The notes under the pieces: generated by a model
Seen by the model: only the letters and a program-made list of their open reading frames with translations
What the model was told of the DNA's origin: nothing
Databases searched by the model: none
Shown here: one piece after another, positions 24,857 through 38,535 of the stretch
Layout of the letters: every line of letters starts with the position of its first letter
Numbering within the stretch: position 1 is the stretch's first letter
Translations under genes and position numbers: made by a program
Source: Cryptomeria japonica
Lineage: Eukaryota; Streptophyta; Pinopsida; Cupressales; Cupressaceae
Length of the DNA: 64,000 nt
Direction: 5' to 3'
NCBI RefSeq assembly: GCF_030272615.1
Contig: NC_081413.1
Coordinates: 187,574,669 to 187,638,668, forward strand

Positions 24857-27800
24857 TAGTTTAGAATAAGTTTTAAGAATCTAAATTTGAAATTTGTTGA
24901 TGTCATGCTGATATTTCAGGTTTGAAAGTTATTTTTATGGCTAGTTATGAAATGATAGGTTATATTGTTATGGTAATACATGTTAGAAATTAGTTTATAT
25001 ACATTGCTAAATCTGAAATATGGATCATATAAGTGCAAATTAATCTTTAAATGTTCAAAGATTTTGCTAAAGAATACAGGTCCTTTATTAGAATAACATA
25101 TTACATGGTCACCGAGTTGTGTACGAATGACCAAGGCTTGGTTACAAAGACCATGAAGATAGTCAATTTTGATTTGGGAATTAATTTTGTTTTAGGAGAG
25201 GAGGAGTTCATCTTGATTTTCACTTGAGTTATTTCAAAACTCTCATCAACACATCATATAACTTACTCACAAGCTTTAATAATCAAAACCCCGTTGATGT
25301 TTTCAAATGATAATGCATTGCTTGATCCAAAATCTAAAACAATCTAAGTTTAAAACCCTAATTTAATTTTTCTTTCAAAGGAAATTCTATGATAGAAAAA
25401 TGAATCAAATTATATTGTATTTACCTTTCAAACAAGATATATAATTGAATCCCATTTTGGGTGAGGATAATCATGCAGGCAATGATTTTTAACTTTATTC
25501 CTAAAAAATTGCATTTTCTTGATAGTTTCTAAAACTTTGCAACAAATATACTGTGTGCATATCTTAAATCAAAACATCAAAGGAATGGTATCTCTTTGAA
25601 AAATTATGATAGATACTTCAATCCCTCCATTAATTTCTATCTAGAATAAATAATTGATGTTGACAACAAGTGTTTTAAGAATAAAATACACTAGACCACT
25701 CCCTACCTTCTTGAACTTGCAGACCCTCAACCTCATCTTATAGTAGAAAAATTAGCACACTTCTATATAAATGGGTATCAATCTTTAACCAAATTTAGAT
25801 GAGGGTAAGAAGTCTACTAATTGATTTTATCATTGAGGAAAGGTTCTATGACAAGGGTTTGAACATAATCGAGATGCAATCATTACAATCCATCAAACTA
25901 GATTGTATCCATGAAACCACATTTCCTTCAATTCTTCTATCAAACATTGCACATGCTAAGTTTTCTTGAAGTGTTGAGGCTTTGGAATGTTCCTCATACC
26001 ATGGGAACCTTTGAAAAGTTTTGAGATCCTTTTAATTCATTGAAAATATAAATTTAAATAACCTCTTTAAGTAGTTTTGAGGATTTGAGGGCCATTGGAA
26101 ACTTTTTAATACTTTAGATGGCACTAGGAACATTTTGAGGTTTTGTGGAACCTTAACTATTGGGAGTTCACAGTGGTTCAAGAATTAAACAATAGGTGAA
26201 ATTTCAGTAGTTCTAAATAGATTAAAAATTAAAGAAAATCATAAAAAAATTAATAATTTTTTTATATTTTAAAATAATTTGTTAACTAATTTTAATTTTA
26301 CAAACTCAAATAATCATGTAGATCTTTATAGAGGTTTCAACCCATTTTCAAAAGATCTTGAGAGGTTTTGTTTAAGGTGTGTTATTTTGTTTGGTAAATG
26401 TCCTAGACTTTAGAGTCTAAGTCTTGATAAGTTTTAAATAAACCTCAATGTTTTCAAAAGCCACCTACATTCAAAGAGGGAATTATAGTTTGAAATAGTC
26501 AATACCTTCTAGGAATTTTAGGGTTAGGTTGCCTCTAATATTTTGATTAGGTCAACTATTTTGGGCGCATGAAGATAGCTTGTTGTCAATATTATTGGTC
26601 TGTTTAAGGTATGAAAAACATATTTTGATTCTATGGATGGTATGTTGAAGCAAAAAACAAGAGTTTAGGGTTCATTTAAACATCTTTTTTAACTATTGAA
26701 CTATCTTGTGAATGGAGGTTCTACATGGTGGTATTTGGTATTTACACATTTCAACAACAACTGTTAGGCTCTGACACTAATCTAATCTATAGTCAATATA
26801 GAAGAACACACTCTTTGAGTTCAAGACTTGTAGTTGGTAATTGAAGAACATTTATAGGGGGAAGTCTAAATCCTCTTGATAGAAAATGAAATATGTTAGT
26901 TTGATATTTAGCAATGACATGGTTGAGATATTAATTTCATTGTATTGGGATAGATTTAAAAGGCCAAAGGCTTCTTGATATGTGAAGTATTTGCTAAGCT
27001 TTGATGGGTCTCTATTTTTTGAAGACGGCCTTGATGATCTTCTAAAAGACGGCATTAAGGGTGATAACAAAATCCCATAGATTAATCAGAAATTTGATCT
27101 TGACAAGACATTATATGACAATAATTAGATAGATAGAGATCCAAGGTTATACAAATAGGAGGGATATATTGAATGATTCAAAATATATATTTTTTAATGA
27201 TGTCTAAGTGAAAGAAAATTGGATCAAAATGTTGCAGGGACTCAATTGTGTAGCATTATTGTTGCACAAGAAAATACTACCTGGGTATGGAGTTGTCTCA
27301 ATATGGATAGAGAATGGAAAAAGGGTTTTCATCCTATGTTATAGTTACTAATTCCTTTGGACAAATGAATATATAAATGTGGCAGCATATACAAGTCACA
27401 TCAACTATTTCATAAAATGATCAAAAATATATACTCTCATAGAAATGCAAATGATTGCAGGATATGCATGAAAATTCTTCAATAGAAGTCTTTGGAATTT
27501 GCAAGAGAATACAATAGGCAAGCATAAAACCTTAATACAAGGAATTACTAAAAGAAAAACTGAGCATGCTTAATAAGAAAGACAACCTCGTAGAATACAA
27601 AGGAAAATATTAGTGCTTGCAAGGGCAAATTTTGAGGCTGAGTTGGTGAGTGTTTTTTTCTTGATGATGTAGAATTTTGTAGTGATGAATATAGTTATTA
27701 TAAAGCCGCTTTGAATAAACGAGTCACTATGTAATATAAAGTTTTAAATATTTATCATGCTCCATTTTCCTACTTTGATGAAGAAAACATTGATGCCAAG

Positions 27801-29590
27801 GATTTACGAAAACTACATAGATGCAACAAATGAAGAGGGATCCAACTTTAGTCAAACCATATCATCAAGAGCATCCCAATGAAAGAGTTTTGCTTAATAT
27901 TTCATGGATTTTCAGATATAATTATTTCTATAAATTTCGACAAATGAGATAATTACTCTCGTGGTTCTAATTGAAATGATTAACTTTTTTATTCAAATTG
28001 ATGTATATGTTGCAAGTTTAATGTAAGGACTTCATGTGAATCAAGTTAAACATGAAATATAGAAAATATAAAAATTGGTATGGAAAGTATGTGACACTAA
28101 TCTTTTTATGATTAAAATCTACTTGACAAATGAGTTTGATGCATGACGAGGCTTGTCACTTTAATGTAAAAAGTTTCAAAATGGTCAAGAGTTGGCTCTA
28201 ACTGGGACAAGGACTACACAGGATGTGGAGAAAATCTAGAAGCTCCTGTAAAAAACTAATTCCTTAAATTTATTGGGATATAGAGTCAAGTGGAATTAAC
28301 ATAGCAAACTGAAAGAAAAGGTTAGATGCAAGAGAAAAAAAAATGGAACAAACACAACAAAAATTATACTAAAATTATGTATAGAGTAGGTACCCCTACC
28401 ACAAAGTACTTTAGATCTAGTTAAAGTTAGGACAAATTTTCATATAGTTTTTTGAAATTTTCATAGCTTTGGATTTTATTATGTAAATAAACAGATGTGA
28501 TTGTTGGGTTTTGATTCTTAAGGGATTTTGGTGACCCTTGGAATCTCATGAACTGATATATGTTGGATTTTCGAATTGAATAGATTACTTTTTGGCTTGC
28601 TTCAATTCTATGTTCACCTTGTTCATGTAAACAAATCCACAATACTGCAGGTTCTCGCTCAGATATTGTCATCTGAATCCATAATTCGATTCAATATGAT
28701 AGATTTTTGTCTCAGAAATCATCTATAGAAATGCATTCATATGAAAACACCAAAGGATTAAGGTAGACATCTTCACCATAAAGTAAACCAAGAGTAAACC
28801 ATCATCTGAAGCTTCTACACTTCGAATTAGGATATAGTGATCATGAATTTCTAACTTTGTTAGACCAATTCATTAGATTTACCATTTCTTCATTCATTAA
28901 TTTTGTGTTAAGTGTTGCTTGAAGAAAAGAGAGGGAACGCCAGAGTGAGGATTTTGGGAGATCAGTGCGCAAAGAGTGAAGAAAGCTGTGGTGCAAACTT
29001 AAAAGAAAAGAATAGAGGGAGAAATCGAAGTATGTGGGTGCAGCGTAAAAGAGGAAGGGTGTGTAGCCATATAAGAGAGGAAGGGAAATTAGTCCATGTG
29101 TGATGCAGGCTATATAGATGAACAATTGAAAGACTTCTGAACAGTGGGAATATAAAAGATTGATGAGGAGAGCGAATAGAGATGTATGGAGGAAACGATG
29201 AGGAGATTAGTCTTGAGAGAACAGAGAGAGAGAGTTGAAAAGCCATTGGCAGGCCATAATTATAATACTGTGTTGATTTGATGAGCATGAAGTTTGTTAT
29301 TTGTTGCAATCTGAATGTTTATTTTGAGGCAGAGAGCCTATGCAGTTTCGTTTTGTGTTAGTGAGTAAAGTTACAGGCAAAGTGAGTTTGTCTTGCATCA
29401 CTGCACAATTTCCTCAGTGATTGATAGAGAATTTGAGCATATTCTAAAAATATATTCTCAACTTTTGGAAGCATCACATCATCAAATCATTGATTGCTTT
29501 TGGTCCTATTCGTACATGTCATTTGTCATCATGGTCCTATTTACCAGTGTAATGGCAATGGCTCATCCCAATAGGCGATGCACAGGTAGT
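24857..29590. other. AT-rich DNA, no genes recognised
   Basis: The open frames are short (at most about 115 codons, 28962-29309 minus) and overlap on both strands in a purine-rich stretch, which suggests composition rather than coding. The only suggestive site is the PBS-like sequence near 26762. Some phrases about TTTTGAGG and GGAACATTT near 26060-26150 are weakly repeated. Confidence 0.4.
26762..26780 (-). other. PBS-like site (initiator tRNA-Met type), weak
   Basis: On the minus strand it reads TTAGTGTCAGAGCCTAACA, close to the usual copia PBS core TGGTATCAGAGC. It would mark the 5' end of a minus-strand element with its LTR to the right. No LTR pair or coding region was found. Confidence 0.3.
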
Positions 29591-30101
29591 CGTCACCGAT
29601 AGGCCACCATCCCATCACCCATTTGCGGCTCTATCATTGGTGACATTTTTATAAGCCCAACACAAGCCAATGGTCACATGGGTGCCCAAGGGTCGAGCAC
29701 CTAGAAGCAAAATTCCCCCGCATGCCCTAAGTGGGTAGTTTTTTTTCAAAAAGGCATAACTTTTTTTTTCTAGAGACTCTATTTTCTTTTTTGGCAAATG
29801 AGATAACAAAAAGCTAGTTTCTAGCACTTTGTAGTGATATAGGCCAATGTTTCTGAATTTGTTGTAGGTGCAATTAATTTTTGTTTGAAGTTAGATCTTT
29901 CTTTTTAGCTTTTTAGCTCATAACTTTTTATCACAATCTCTAATTTTCACAATTCTTGCATTTTTTGAAAGTTATTGAATAGATCTATCGAATCATCCAT
30001 ATGCTTTTTGTAGATTAAACCTCAAGTACATTTTATTCATTTTTCCATGTTTACATTTTGGATGATTACTTCAACATGTTAGCACTTGGGAAGGTTTTGT
30101 T
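29591..30101. other. Mixed-composition spacer
   Basis: A moderately GC-rich patch (29590-29720) is followed by T-rich sequence. It directly precedes the copia gag remnant and could be its leader. I see no LTR ends. Confidence 0.3.
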
Positions 30102-30650
30102 TTGATCAAATCACTTCATTTCAACATCATCTCATGTTTTGATCTTTTATTTAATCATGAGGAGTGTATCATTGTTGTAATAATGGTTTATGTAACTCAT
30201 TCTTCTATAATCATTCTAACTAAGAACAATTATGAGCCTTGGCAAAAAGACTACCTAATTCATTGTAGATGTCTCAATATTTTGTCTCATTTTAATGGGT
30301 TCATCCTTGAGCTAGAGACACAATGAAAGAAATTATTTTTGGGTAATAAGAAATTATCATATCATAAGATTGATTGGTACAACCTTTAGTACAAGAATCT
30401 TTAGGGAGACATATTGTTATATCTATAGAATCAAGTGCCCACACACAATTTGGACTATGATTTGGGAGATCTATGAAGATCCACATTATTGTCCATTCCC
30501 AGATGATCATGCATCATATTTCCTCATTCCACTTGATGATGTTGATAATATACCTTTTGATGATGATGATATATTAGAGGAGATTCAATATGATGCAATA
30601 ATTCAGTGTCTCGATGATCAAGAAACGGTTCAAATCTCTCCTCTTTGATG
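30102..30650 (+). pseudogene. Decayed copia-type gag remnant
   Basis: The first frame (30102-30326) contains IILTKNNYEPWQKDYLIH, like the opening of plant copia Gag where a short motif around N-Y-x-x-W precedes a helical domain. A stop and frame change follow, and a second frame (30370-30648) has CPHTIWTMIWEIYEDPHY, matching the usual x-x-x-W-x-x-L-x-x-x-Y segment, then an acidic Asp/Ile run. The match is to family pattern only. No zinc knuckle or pol follows within the next kilobase. This is a fragment, probably of a truncated or non-autonomous copia element. Confidence 0.45.
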
Positions 30651-31499
30651 ACAGTCATGGCACAACTAGATTGTCTCATCATCTATTTGGATCTAGTTCA
30701 ACATTAGTTAACACTTGATCTTATTTTCTCACCATCTATTTTGATTGGGCATGTACCTGATTTTATTGTGGCACTGAATCATCTACCATAGACATGGTGA
30801 CATGTGAGCATATTTCAAAGACACCATCACCATACATTTGGATTCTTCTTCTTGCTAATTCCTATTCGAAATGGGAAGCAATCCTACATTTGTACATTGT
30901 TTATCTTCTTTTGAAAGAGAAATGTTATTTGTAGGCATTGGATAATGCTTTATCTTCAATAATTTACCATTTCTATAGGATATTACACATTGTGGGGTGG
31001 CTACATAGTTTATATTTTTTCTTCCTATGGAAGGACAATTGATTGTATACTTTTGATGGATCTCATCCATTGGAGGATTTGATGTTCTCCATCCATCACT
31101 TATTCATTTTTTTATTTTCTTCTCTTTTGGTGAGGATTTTTGTCTTGTTGTGTTTTATCCTTTTATCCTTTTATGAGAGTTTAGTTTTGTAAATGGGTAC
31201 CTAACATGGCCTAGTAGTCAAGACCAATAACCATCATCATCTTTTTGCATCATTTGCATTTGTCTAACTTCTCCCTAAGTTGCACTTAAGTGGGGCTGTT
31301 GGTGTGAACATGGGTGTTACCTATCTAGTTTACCACTTTCTAACTAGACATTAGTTTGTCCTTGTTGTGTCTTCACAACTCACACCCGATTTTCTCACCC
31401 CCCCTTTTTTGTTTTCATTCCTTGTCTTTTTCCCTTCTTTCTCTCTTTCTTTCTTTTATTTTCCTTTCGTGTTCCTTGTTCTATCCTACCCTTTTCGAG
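30651..31499. other. AT/T-rich DNA, possible 3' end of a copia fragment
   Basis: No gene recognised. Near 31285-31315 the bases read AAGTGGGGCTGTTGGTGTGA, which resembles a polypurine tract followed by an LTR start (TGTTGG). I found no matching LTR end or target duplication. Confidence 0.3.
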
Positions 31500-32700
31500 A
31501 TTTTAGGGATTGAGGTTGGGTGTTCCTTGTTTCCTTTTGGGGGTCAAGTAGCCCCGACCCCTAATCCTCAATGTTTTCTTGGTGTTGGTAGTCAAGTATA
31601 GGGGATGTTGTATCCCCAACCACCAATATCCCCTTTCGAGGATCGAGCATCAAGGGTGCCAAGTGTGCACATCTCTAAGCACACCCAACATCCCCAACCC
31701 CTAACCCCCAAAGGGGCATAACCCTACCTACCACCCAAAGTGCATTTAATACACTCAAATTCTATAGAAGGCCTAGGTTTGAGGCTCATTTACTTGTTGT
31801 GTTTTATCATATTTTTGCAGCACTTGAGCTCTATTCAAAGGTTTTGTGTGACAGAGGTGTTGCATCATGTGTGGGATAGATTATGACAACCCTAGGGCAC
31901 ACCGTGAGCATAGTCAGTCTTTGGGTTTATCAATTGCAAGATCAGAGGTATGGTTTTGGTTTTTTTTCCCTTCTTTTCATAATCTTGTTCTGGTATTTTT
32001 TCTTTGTTTCTTTGTGTTGTGTCTAGGAGTACTTTGTGAAACTCTAAACTACCTCCCTTTGTCTTTTGTTTCATTTTTTTGGTGCAACCTTGCAGATATT
32101 TCACTCCCCATCTTTCCACAATATGAGGGATGTGTTTTACGGTACTCTTTCTTTTGTCCTGACATTACTTTTCATAGTTGTGTGTGCCCTATATCTTGGA
32201 GTGTTGTTTTGACCTAGTTGGGGCTAGGTGAGAACAATAAAATTTGAGCCCTCTTTGGAATGCCCTTGCCCTCTCTAAGTTTAGTTTAGGCTAGGATTTA
32301 TGTGTGCGAACCAAATGCAATACAACATTTAAAGTTTAATGACTAAACTTTAAGTCCAAATCATTAGACTCAATTATCTAACCCACAACCTAAAGATAAG
32401 GAAATACCCATAGGCCCTCAAGGTTCAGAGATACCTAGAGCCAAATTAGGCTAGGGATGTGAGAATATCTTCAATCCTTGACCAAATTAAGTCTCCTAGC
32501 CTTTAGGGATAGAGGATGTAACATCCCCAATACCTCAAGAGGGTGTCAAGGATGTGATAATCCCAACCCCCGAAAATCCTAAACAAAGGCTTTAAGTGGG
32601 GATCAAAGATGTTACACCCCTGACCCTCAAAGTCTCAATTCCATATTTCTATATAGGGATCAGGGGTGTTATATCCCTGACCCCCTAAAATGAGAACTTA
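31500..32700. repeat. Recurring palindrome-like GGGATGTTACATCCC motif
   Basis: Variants of a short imperfect palindrome, GGGGATGTTGTATCCCC and the like, followed by AACCCC or GACCCC, occur near 31600, 31690, 32515, 32555, 32605 and 32660. The spacing is irregular. The stretch is GC-richer than its surroundings and lacks coding motifs. The two clusters are separated by a region (31750-32480) without the motif. Confidence 0.55.
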
Positions 32701-33000
32701 AATATTCTCAATGAGGTTTTTCTTGAATAATTATATAGGTGTTAGTTATTTGTTAGTCTTAGCTTTACTTTTAATTTTGAATTTTCAATAAAGTGCAAAA
32801 GGTAGCCAAAAATGAAAATTGTGTTCTTTGCCATAATGATGTAATACTAGTTTAGATTGTTTCAAATGTAGAATTGATGATGTCTCAAGAGAAATTAGTA
32901 CCCATGAAGTACTAATTCAATGATCACCTCCCTCCAACCAAGTTGGTCTCAGTGGACAAAAATGTACAACTAATACTGACCTAGGACACACGGACCTACA

Positions 33001-34780
33001 AGATTTCTTAAGGAGGATGTCAAATCCTAATGGTCAAACCATTTGGGCAACATTCTTGGTTTGTTCAAGATTAGTACTAGCTACAAGCTTCCCTGTCTCC
33101 GTGCAATCTCCAAACTTGGTGTTAGCTTGTGCAATAAACTACAAATCAAATGGGAGAAGGATTTATGGCCCATTAGAAGAGATTAACCTACATATCTCTC
33201 TTGATGTAATTTAAAATGGGTTTCACATCCCTTTGCACAATCAATATGTCAAAGTCACAGTGGCATTGGAGAGCAATATTATAATGTTGAAAAGAATCCA
33301 ATGTCATGTATCAATGACCAGTTATTTGAAAATTCAAAAAAGAGATCACAACTAAAATAGATCAAGGTGATCCATAGACCCTACTTACATATAGATACAA
33401 GGGATTATGTTACTCTTTTGAGTAGAGTGGTCAGCTTACTAGATGCAAAAGAGCTCAAGCCCTGGATGCTCTTATTCATAAAGACAATTGCCACTAGAAA
33501 GGAATTCATTGATTGGGATAGAATGATAAGCGATAACCTAGATGAGCAACTAATCTGGGTGAAAAGTAACACTAAATTCTACATGGCATCCTACTTGGTT
33601 TACCTACTAGCTTCTTATGTCACCAATCTGAGACTGAAGAGGATAGGGTCACTCACCAACCCAAACATGAGAGTGTGTAATCATTACTCTTAGTTGACTT
33701 TGGAGAGGGGTAGGAATAACCACTATATATTCAATGACCTTTTTGTGTTTGCTATAATAAGGACTCTAGAAGGGGATTTTTCTAACAAATTATTATCGGA
33801 TATTGCTCTAAAGTCCAAATATTTGGGAGCTATTTCCTTCAGTTTAGGACATTCATTTACATCAAAGTAGTAGGCTAAATGGTAGTCCCAAACAAGTTTC
33901 CCTAGAATCCATGTGACAAACTAATTATTTTAGAGTTTTGCAAATATGTGGTTGATGCCCACAAATTGATAGTTAGCAAGCATAAGCCATGCTTTCAGTT
34001 GTCGATAAGAGTTGGTGCTCATGCTTGCTTAGAAATGAAGGCAGCCAAGAATGTAGAAGCTAAATTATTAGAGTTTTCTTTGAAGCCCATGCAAATAGAA
34101 AGAAGCAAATTTGATCCCATTGGGATAGTAACTAGGTTGATCATAGAAACATCTGCCAAATATTGAAGACCACTAGACCAAGTATATAGATGATCATGAA
34201 ATAAGAATAAGGGATCATTGTAGGTTGGACCTAGACATGCAAGCCAAGCAGAAAAGATATGGATCCTAGATGATTCTCAAGCAAAGGATAGTGAGAATAG
34301 GTTGCACCCAATTTACAATAAGAAGAGAATATTTTGCATTCCTATCCATAATGTGGATGATAATTTAATAGATCTTGAAGATATATGTAGTTATGGGCTC
34401 AAGATGTTATATATTAGACTAATGAATGGATTATTCATCCTTCTAATATGCTTCATATCCCATAGGTTGGAGGAAATACCCAACAGGAGCAAGAAAGAAC
34501 CTTGAAAGTAATAAGGGCTCCTTCTATCTCAAAGAGGCCACCACCTCCAGCTCATCCAACAGGCCATGCTAGAGCATTCACTAAGAAAAGTCCACATAAG
34601 GTGCATAACCAAATGAAGGCCATTAAGAGAACTCCAGAGGCATCTTCCACAAGTATTGAACACCCTAGGAAGAGGAAGAGTATTCTTTCTCCTACTACTA
34701 CCAAGGCTCCTACTATTGCTCCACCATCAATTCACCAAAGGACTAGATCTACATGTCTCTTACTATTCCTAAATTGAACT
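33001..34780 (+). pseudogene. Decayed unrecognised plus-strand gene or element ORF
   Basis: Successive open stretches on the plus strand (33017-33214, 33367-33693, 33948-34166, 34302-34505, 34502-34777) read as pieces of one protein broken by stops and frameshifts. Distinctive segments are TIWATFLVCSRLVLATSFPV, ELKPWMLLFIKTIA, EFIDWDRMISDNLDEQL and KFYMASYLVYLLASYVTN. The last piece is a Pro/Lys/Arg-rich, probably disordered tail. I cannot name the family. It could be a host-derived gene fragment or the extra ORF of a retroelement. A copia fragment in the opposite orientation begins right after it at 34789. Confidence 0.45.
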
Positions 34781-34788
34781 AATCCTCA

Positions 34789-36290
34789 TCAGATCATCAA
34801 CATTAATACATGTCCCATTCTTTTGTACCACAACCAAATTTCTTCTCTTTGGATGACAAAATAGTTTTGTACATTTACTTCACTCAAATGATGCACATCA
34901 CTGTCAGTTTTACTTCCTTTTGTAATCAACTCTCCAGAATCATTCTTTATGATTTCACATCCTTTCTCATTAAAATATAGATTGTATCCATTATCACACT
35001 GCTGACTAACACTCAAAAGATTATGTTTCAAACCTTCTACATAACACATTGTATGTTTTTGTCTTTCCTCCGTCAAGACTTAATGTACCCTTTCCAGCAA
35101 TTTGGGCAATTGGGTTATTACCAAGCGTAGCATCTCCTTCATCATACCTTCTGAGGTTCATGAACTTTATCTTGTCCCAAATCATGTGACTTGAACATCC
35201 ACTATCAATTATGCATATATTTTTCTCCTTTAAAGCATGAAGTGGTGACTGAGGTACAAAACATGTTTTAGGCTTCTGCTCTTTTGGCTTCTTTTTCCAA
35301 ATCCTCCCAAAAATTATCCTTTTGGCTCATGAAACTATTTCCTTTGTTTTCTGGTATAAAACTACTCACAAATGAATTCTACAATTTCTTGCAATGTGAC
35401 CAAAGTTGTTGCACTTATAACAGAGGATATTAAAATCAAATAGTGGAGCAAACATATTTTTGCTAACAAAATTATTTCTCCTAATTGGACCTCGTCTACA
35501 ATCTATTGCCTTCTTATCAAAATTATTGTAATTAACACAATGGCCAGAAAGGGAATAATTGAACCTAGTATTGAATCCTTGTCCTCTAGGTGCTTGCCTT
35601 CCAGAACTTCTATTCTATATCTAAACTTGAATGAACTCGTTCTCTTTATTTTTGCTTTCTTCAATTGTTACAACTTGCTCTATTTTTGTACTTCCAAATC
35701 CTTTCTCTTATATGTTTACTACTTTCAATTTTTTTGATTCCTCCCTGTTTTTTCCTTTTTGTTCTTCTATAAAACCTTAGTCGATTTTGATGTGTGATGA
35801 TCTTTGACTTCCAATGATTTGATCAAGCATCTTTGTGTTCTTCTCAAACTTCATTTTTAATTGATTGTTTGCTTTGTCAAGATCTTTTCTCAATGCAACA
35901 ATTTCTACCTCTAGCTTCTCAATGTCCTTGTCACTATTCTACAACTTTCCAGTCAATACTTCTTTAATTATTTTTTCTTCCTATATTTCAACTCTTAGCT
36001 CAATAATTCTTTTCTTTTCTTTGTCCGATTTCTAAAATAGACTCTCAGAGTTTTCCAGTTTCTCAAGCAATCTTCTCTTTAGTTCTTTTATCTCAGAGCA
36101 AAGTAGATCTTTTATTACATATCCATCATCATTTTGATCATATGTTCCCATTCTAATGTTATCATCTGATGTCTCTAATGTCATAAATAAGGCTCTCTCA
36201 CTATTACCTCCAATGTTTCTTTTCTCTTCTTCTTCATCAGATGGTCTGCTATCCTCATTTACAAAAAGAAAAAATTCTAATTCTTATTAA
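34789..36290 (-). pseudogene. Ty1/copia gag-protease-integrase N-terminal fragment
   Basis: Reading on the minus strand from about 36290: a Glu/Lys-rich helical region with ERALFMTLETSDD, then a Lys/Glu coiled-coil-like stretch, then a CCHC zinc knuckle CYKCNNFGHIARNC (about 35383-35424), then a protease motif IIDSGCSSHMIW (about 35175-35210), then VEGLKHNLLSVSQQC and the GAG pre-integrase motif WYKRMGH near 34800. Order and motifs are those of a plant copia (SIRE/Tork-like) polyprotein. Stops (for example in the coiled-coil part) and a frameshift before VEGLKHN break it. Integrase catalytic core, RT and RNase H are absent. It is a truncated fragment and no LTR is seen. Confidence 0.85.
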
Positions 36291-38535
36291 ATTTCTCCTT
36301 TTTTTTTATAAATACACTAGAAATCAAGCATGACCAATTGTATAACATCAACATGGTCTCCACCTTACCACCACAATTTAAAATGACTCTATTCACATAA
36401 GACTGGCAATATCACTATACTTGTAATTTATGTTTTTACAATCTTCCACTCTTTGACAAGCATGGGTCAAAGAATCTACTTCAAAACAAATGGATCCAAA
36501 GGTGGTGCATAAATGTCCTCCTCTTAAACTTATGAGCTCAATAAGAATCCAAATTGACTACAAGTAAACATAAGACTAGGTATTATAGAATCAAAGTATC
36601 AATTTTTGAATAGAAGAAACACAAAAATGCTAGGAAGCTACAGTAAGAAAGTAATAAATGTGCTAAATTTTGGTTCATTAGCGCCATAATTAATACTACT
36701 AATCTATATAAACAATAAAACACATTTTAAAATGACTCCCACTGAAGCTCAATCTAATTTATAATTAAATAAAATCACATTCAAAAAAGAAAATTTGAGA
36801 AAAGTGAGATTATTGGAAAACAATGTCATCCTTGTTCCCATCTTTTCGAGAGGTTACTCAAACTTTGCTTGGTGTTTAGAAGAACTAAGACAAATCTTAA
36901 ACTATTGATCCATGGCAATTATTCATCTCTTTTATATTTTGATTCCTTAGATGTTTACTAGCTTGAGAAGGATAAGAGCATTGAATGATAATGCACTTGT
37001 GCCTCTTAAAAATCAAGAAGAGGACATGCGTGTAGATTATATATAATTCCATATTATTAAACTCTTATCATTGATTCAAGGTGTGTCAGAGGTATAACCA
37101 TCATCCTTGCATTGACATGTGTTGACATCCTTGTCAATGCATCAACTCCTAATTGATCTAGGTAACTCGACATGGATAGGCTCACATGCGTGACTGCTTC
37201 AAACATCATACACAAAAGACTTTGCCCATCGAATTTCAAACAAGACATCATAAAACTTTATAATATGAAACTCACATTGTAAAAATAAATCTAATTGATA
37301 TTGTTTAACACTTAAACTTAATCTGATCAACTTTTGATCAAACTTTGTATACCAACAATCTAAACATGATATATATCTATAAAAAAAAATTAACCCAATA
37401 GTTCACAATTAAAACCTCTTTAATCTACCCATACTTGGTACAATTACTAACTATAAACCATATTTTTACTCAGACTACAACGAACTCTCAACTAGAAAAT
37501 CATCTTAGTAAAACAACTTAGAGCCAAATCTTATAATGCACCCACTTGGGCACAAGACACTCCACCCATAATATAAATCCTCTTAAAAAAATAATACAAT
37601 TTCTTTTATCAAAACGTAGGTGTAAATTTTGGCAATGTCCAACGGGAGGGAAGATGACCTAACAATGGGAGGCATTCAACTATTTTACGGGATTTGATAA
37701 AGTGGGCACACAACCTTATGCGTGTAAATTATTTTATTCAATAAACCTTACTTAAAAGAAATTGATCTTTGTAAGGTGGGCTCCACCCATAAGATATCAA
37801 CCAACATGAAATAATGTCGTCTAACAATATAAGAGAATTGGATTCCTTATGGATATTAGATTTCTTCCTAGCCTTATAATGATTGCTTGTAATGCTTGAC
37901 ATTATCGTTTGGAAAAAATCTATACCTATCCTTATCCACACACAAAATTATTGTTGAGTTTAGTAAAGGGAAGGTAAAAATGTTTGATCCATTAATTAAA
38001 GATTAGGTTTTTTTTTTTTGTTTTAATGTCTGGAATCGCCTAATGATGTAGAGTTTAGTTCTAGAAAGGGTGAGTCCTTTATAAGCCCTTAGGTGATGGA
38101 TCAGGTCTAAACAAAGCCTGCGATCAAATAAATTGAGAGGATTAGGTGGATTGATAGATGGATAATGTTTTAAAGAAGAGTGAGAAATGAGAATATGTTC
38201 ATTTTGTAATAAGGAGATTGTAGCGACAAAATGATACTATATCATAGAATGTGCAAACTATAATCAAAGATAATTTGAAAGTGAACAACTTAATGTCTTC
38301 TTTAAAGAGATAAAATTAAACAAAACAAAAAAAAACTTTTTTAATAAAAATATTTGTATTTTATGATTACATTAACGACATATTACACTTACTATAGACT
38401 TTTAATCCCATAGACTATTGAATCTCACAAATATTGTTGAAATCTCTCATTGTTTTAATCTTTTAATATAGTTCAATGTGTTGAAAATGATGTGATTATT
38501 TTTGGATTCACATTATACCACCTTGTTGACATTAC
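36291..38535. other. AT-rich DNA, nothing recognised
   Basis: No long open frames or repeats are apparent. A 10-bp T run lies near 38010. Confidence 0.4.

Noticed and set aside
28841-29309. Overlapping open frames on both strands up to 115 codons
   Set aside because: Purine-rich, stop-poor composition explains them. No domain and no continuation in neighbouring sequence.
31285-31320. PPT plus TGTTGG LTR start
   Set aside because: No matching LTR end, second LTR or target duplication was found, so the site was not annotated as an LTR.
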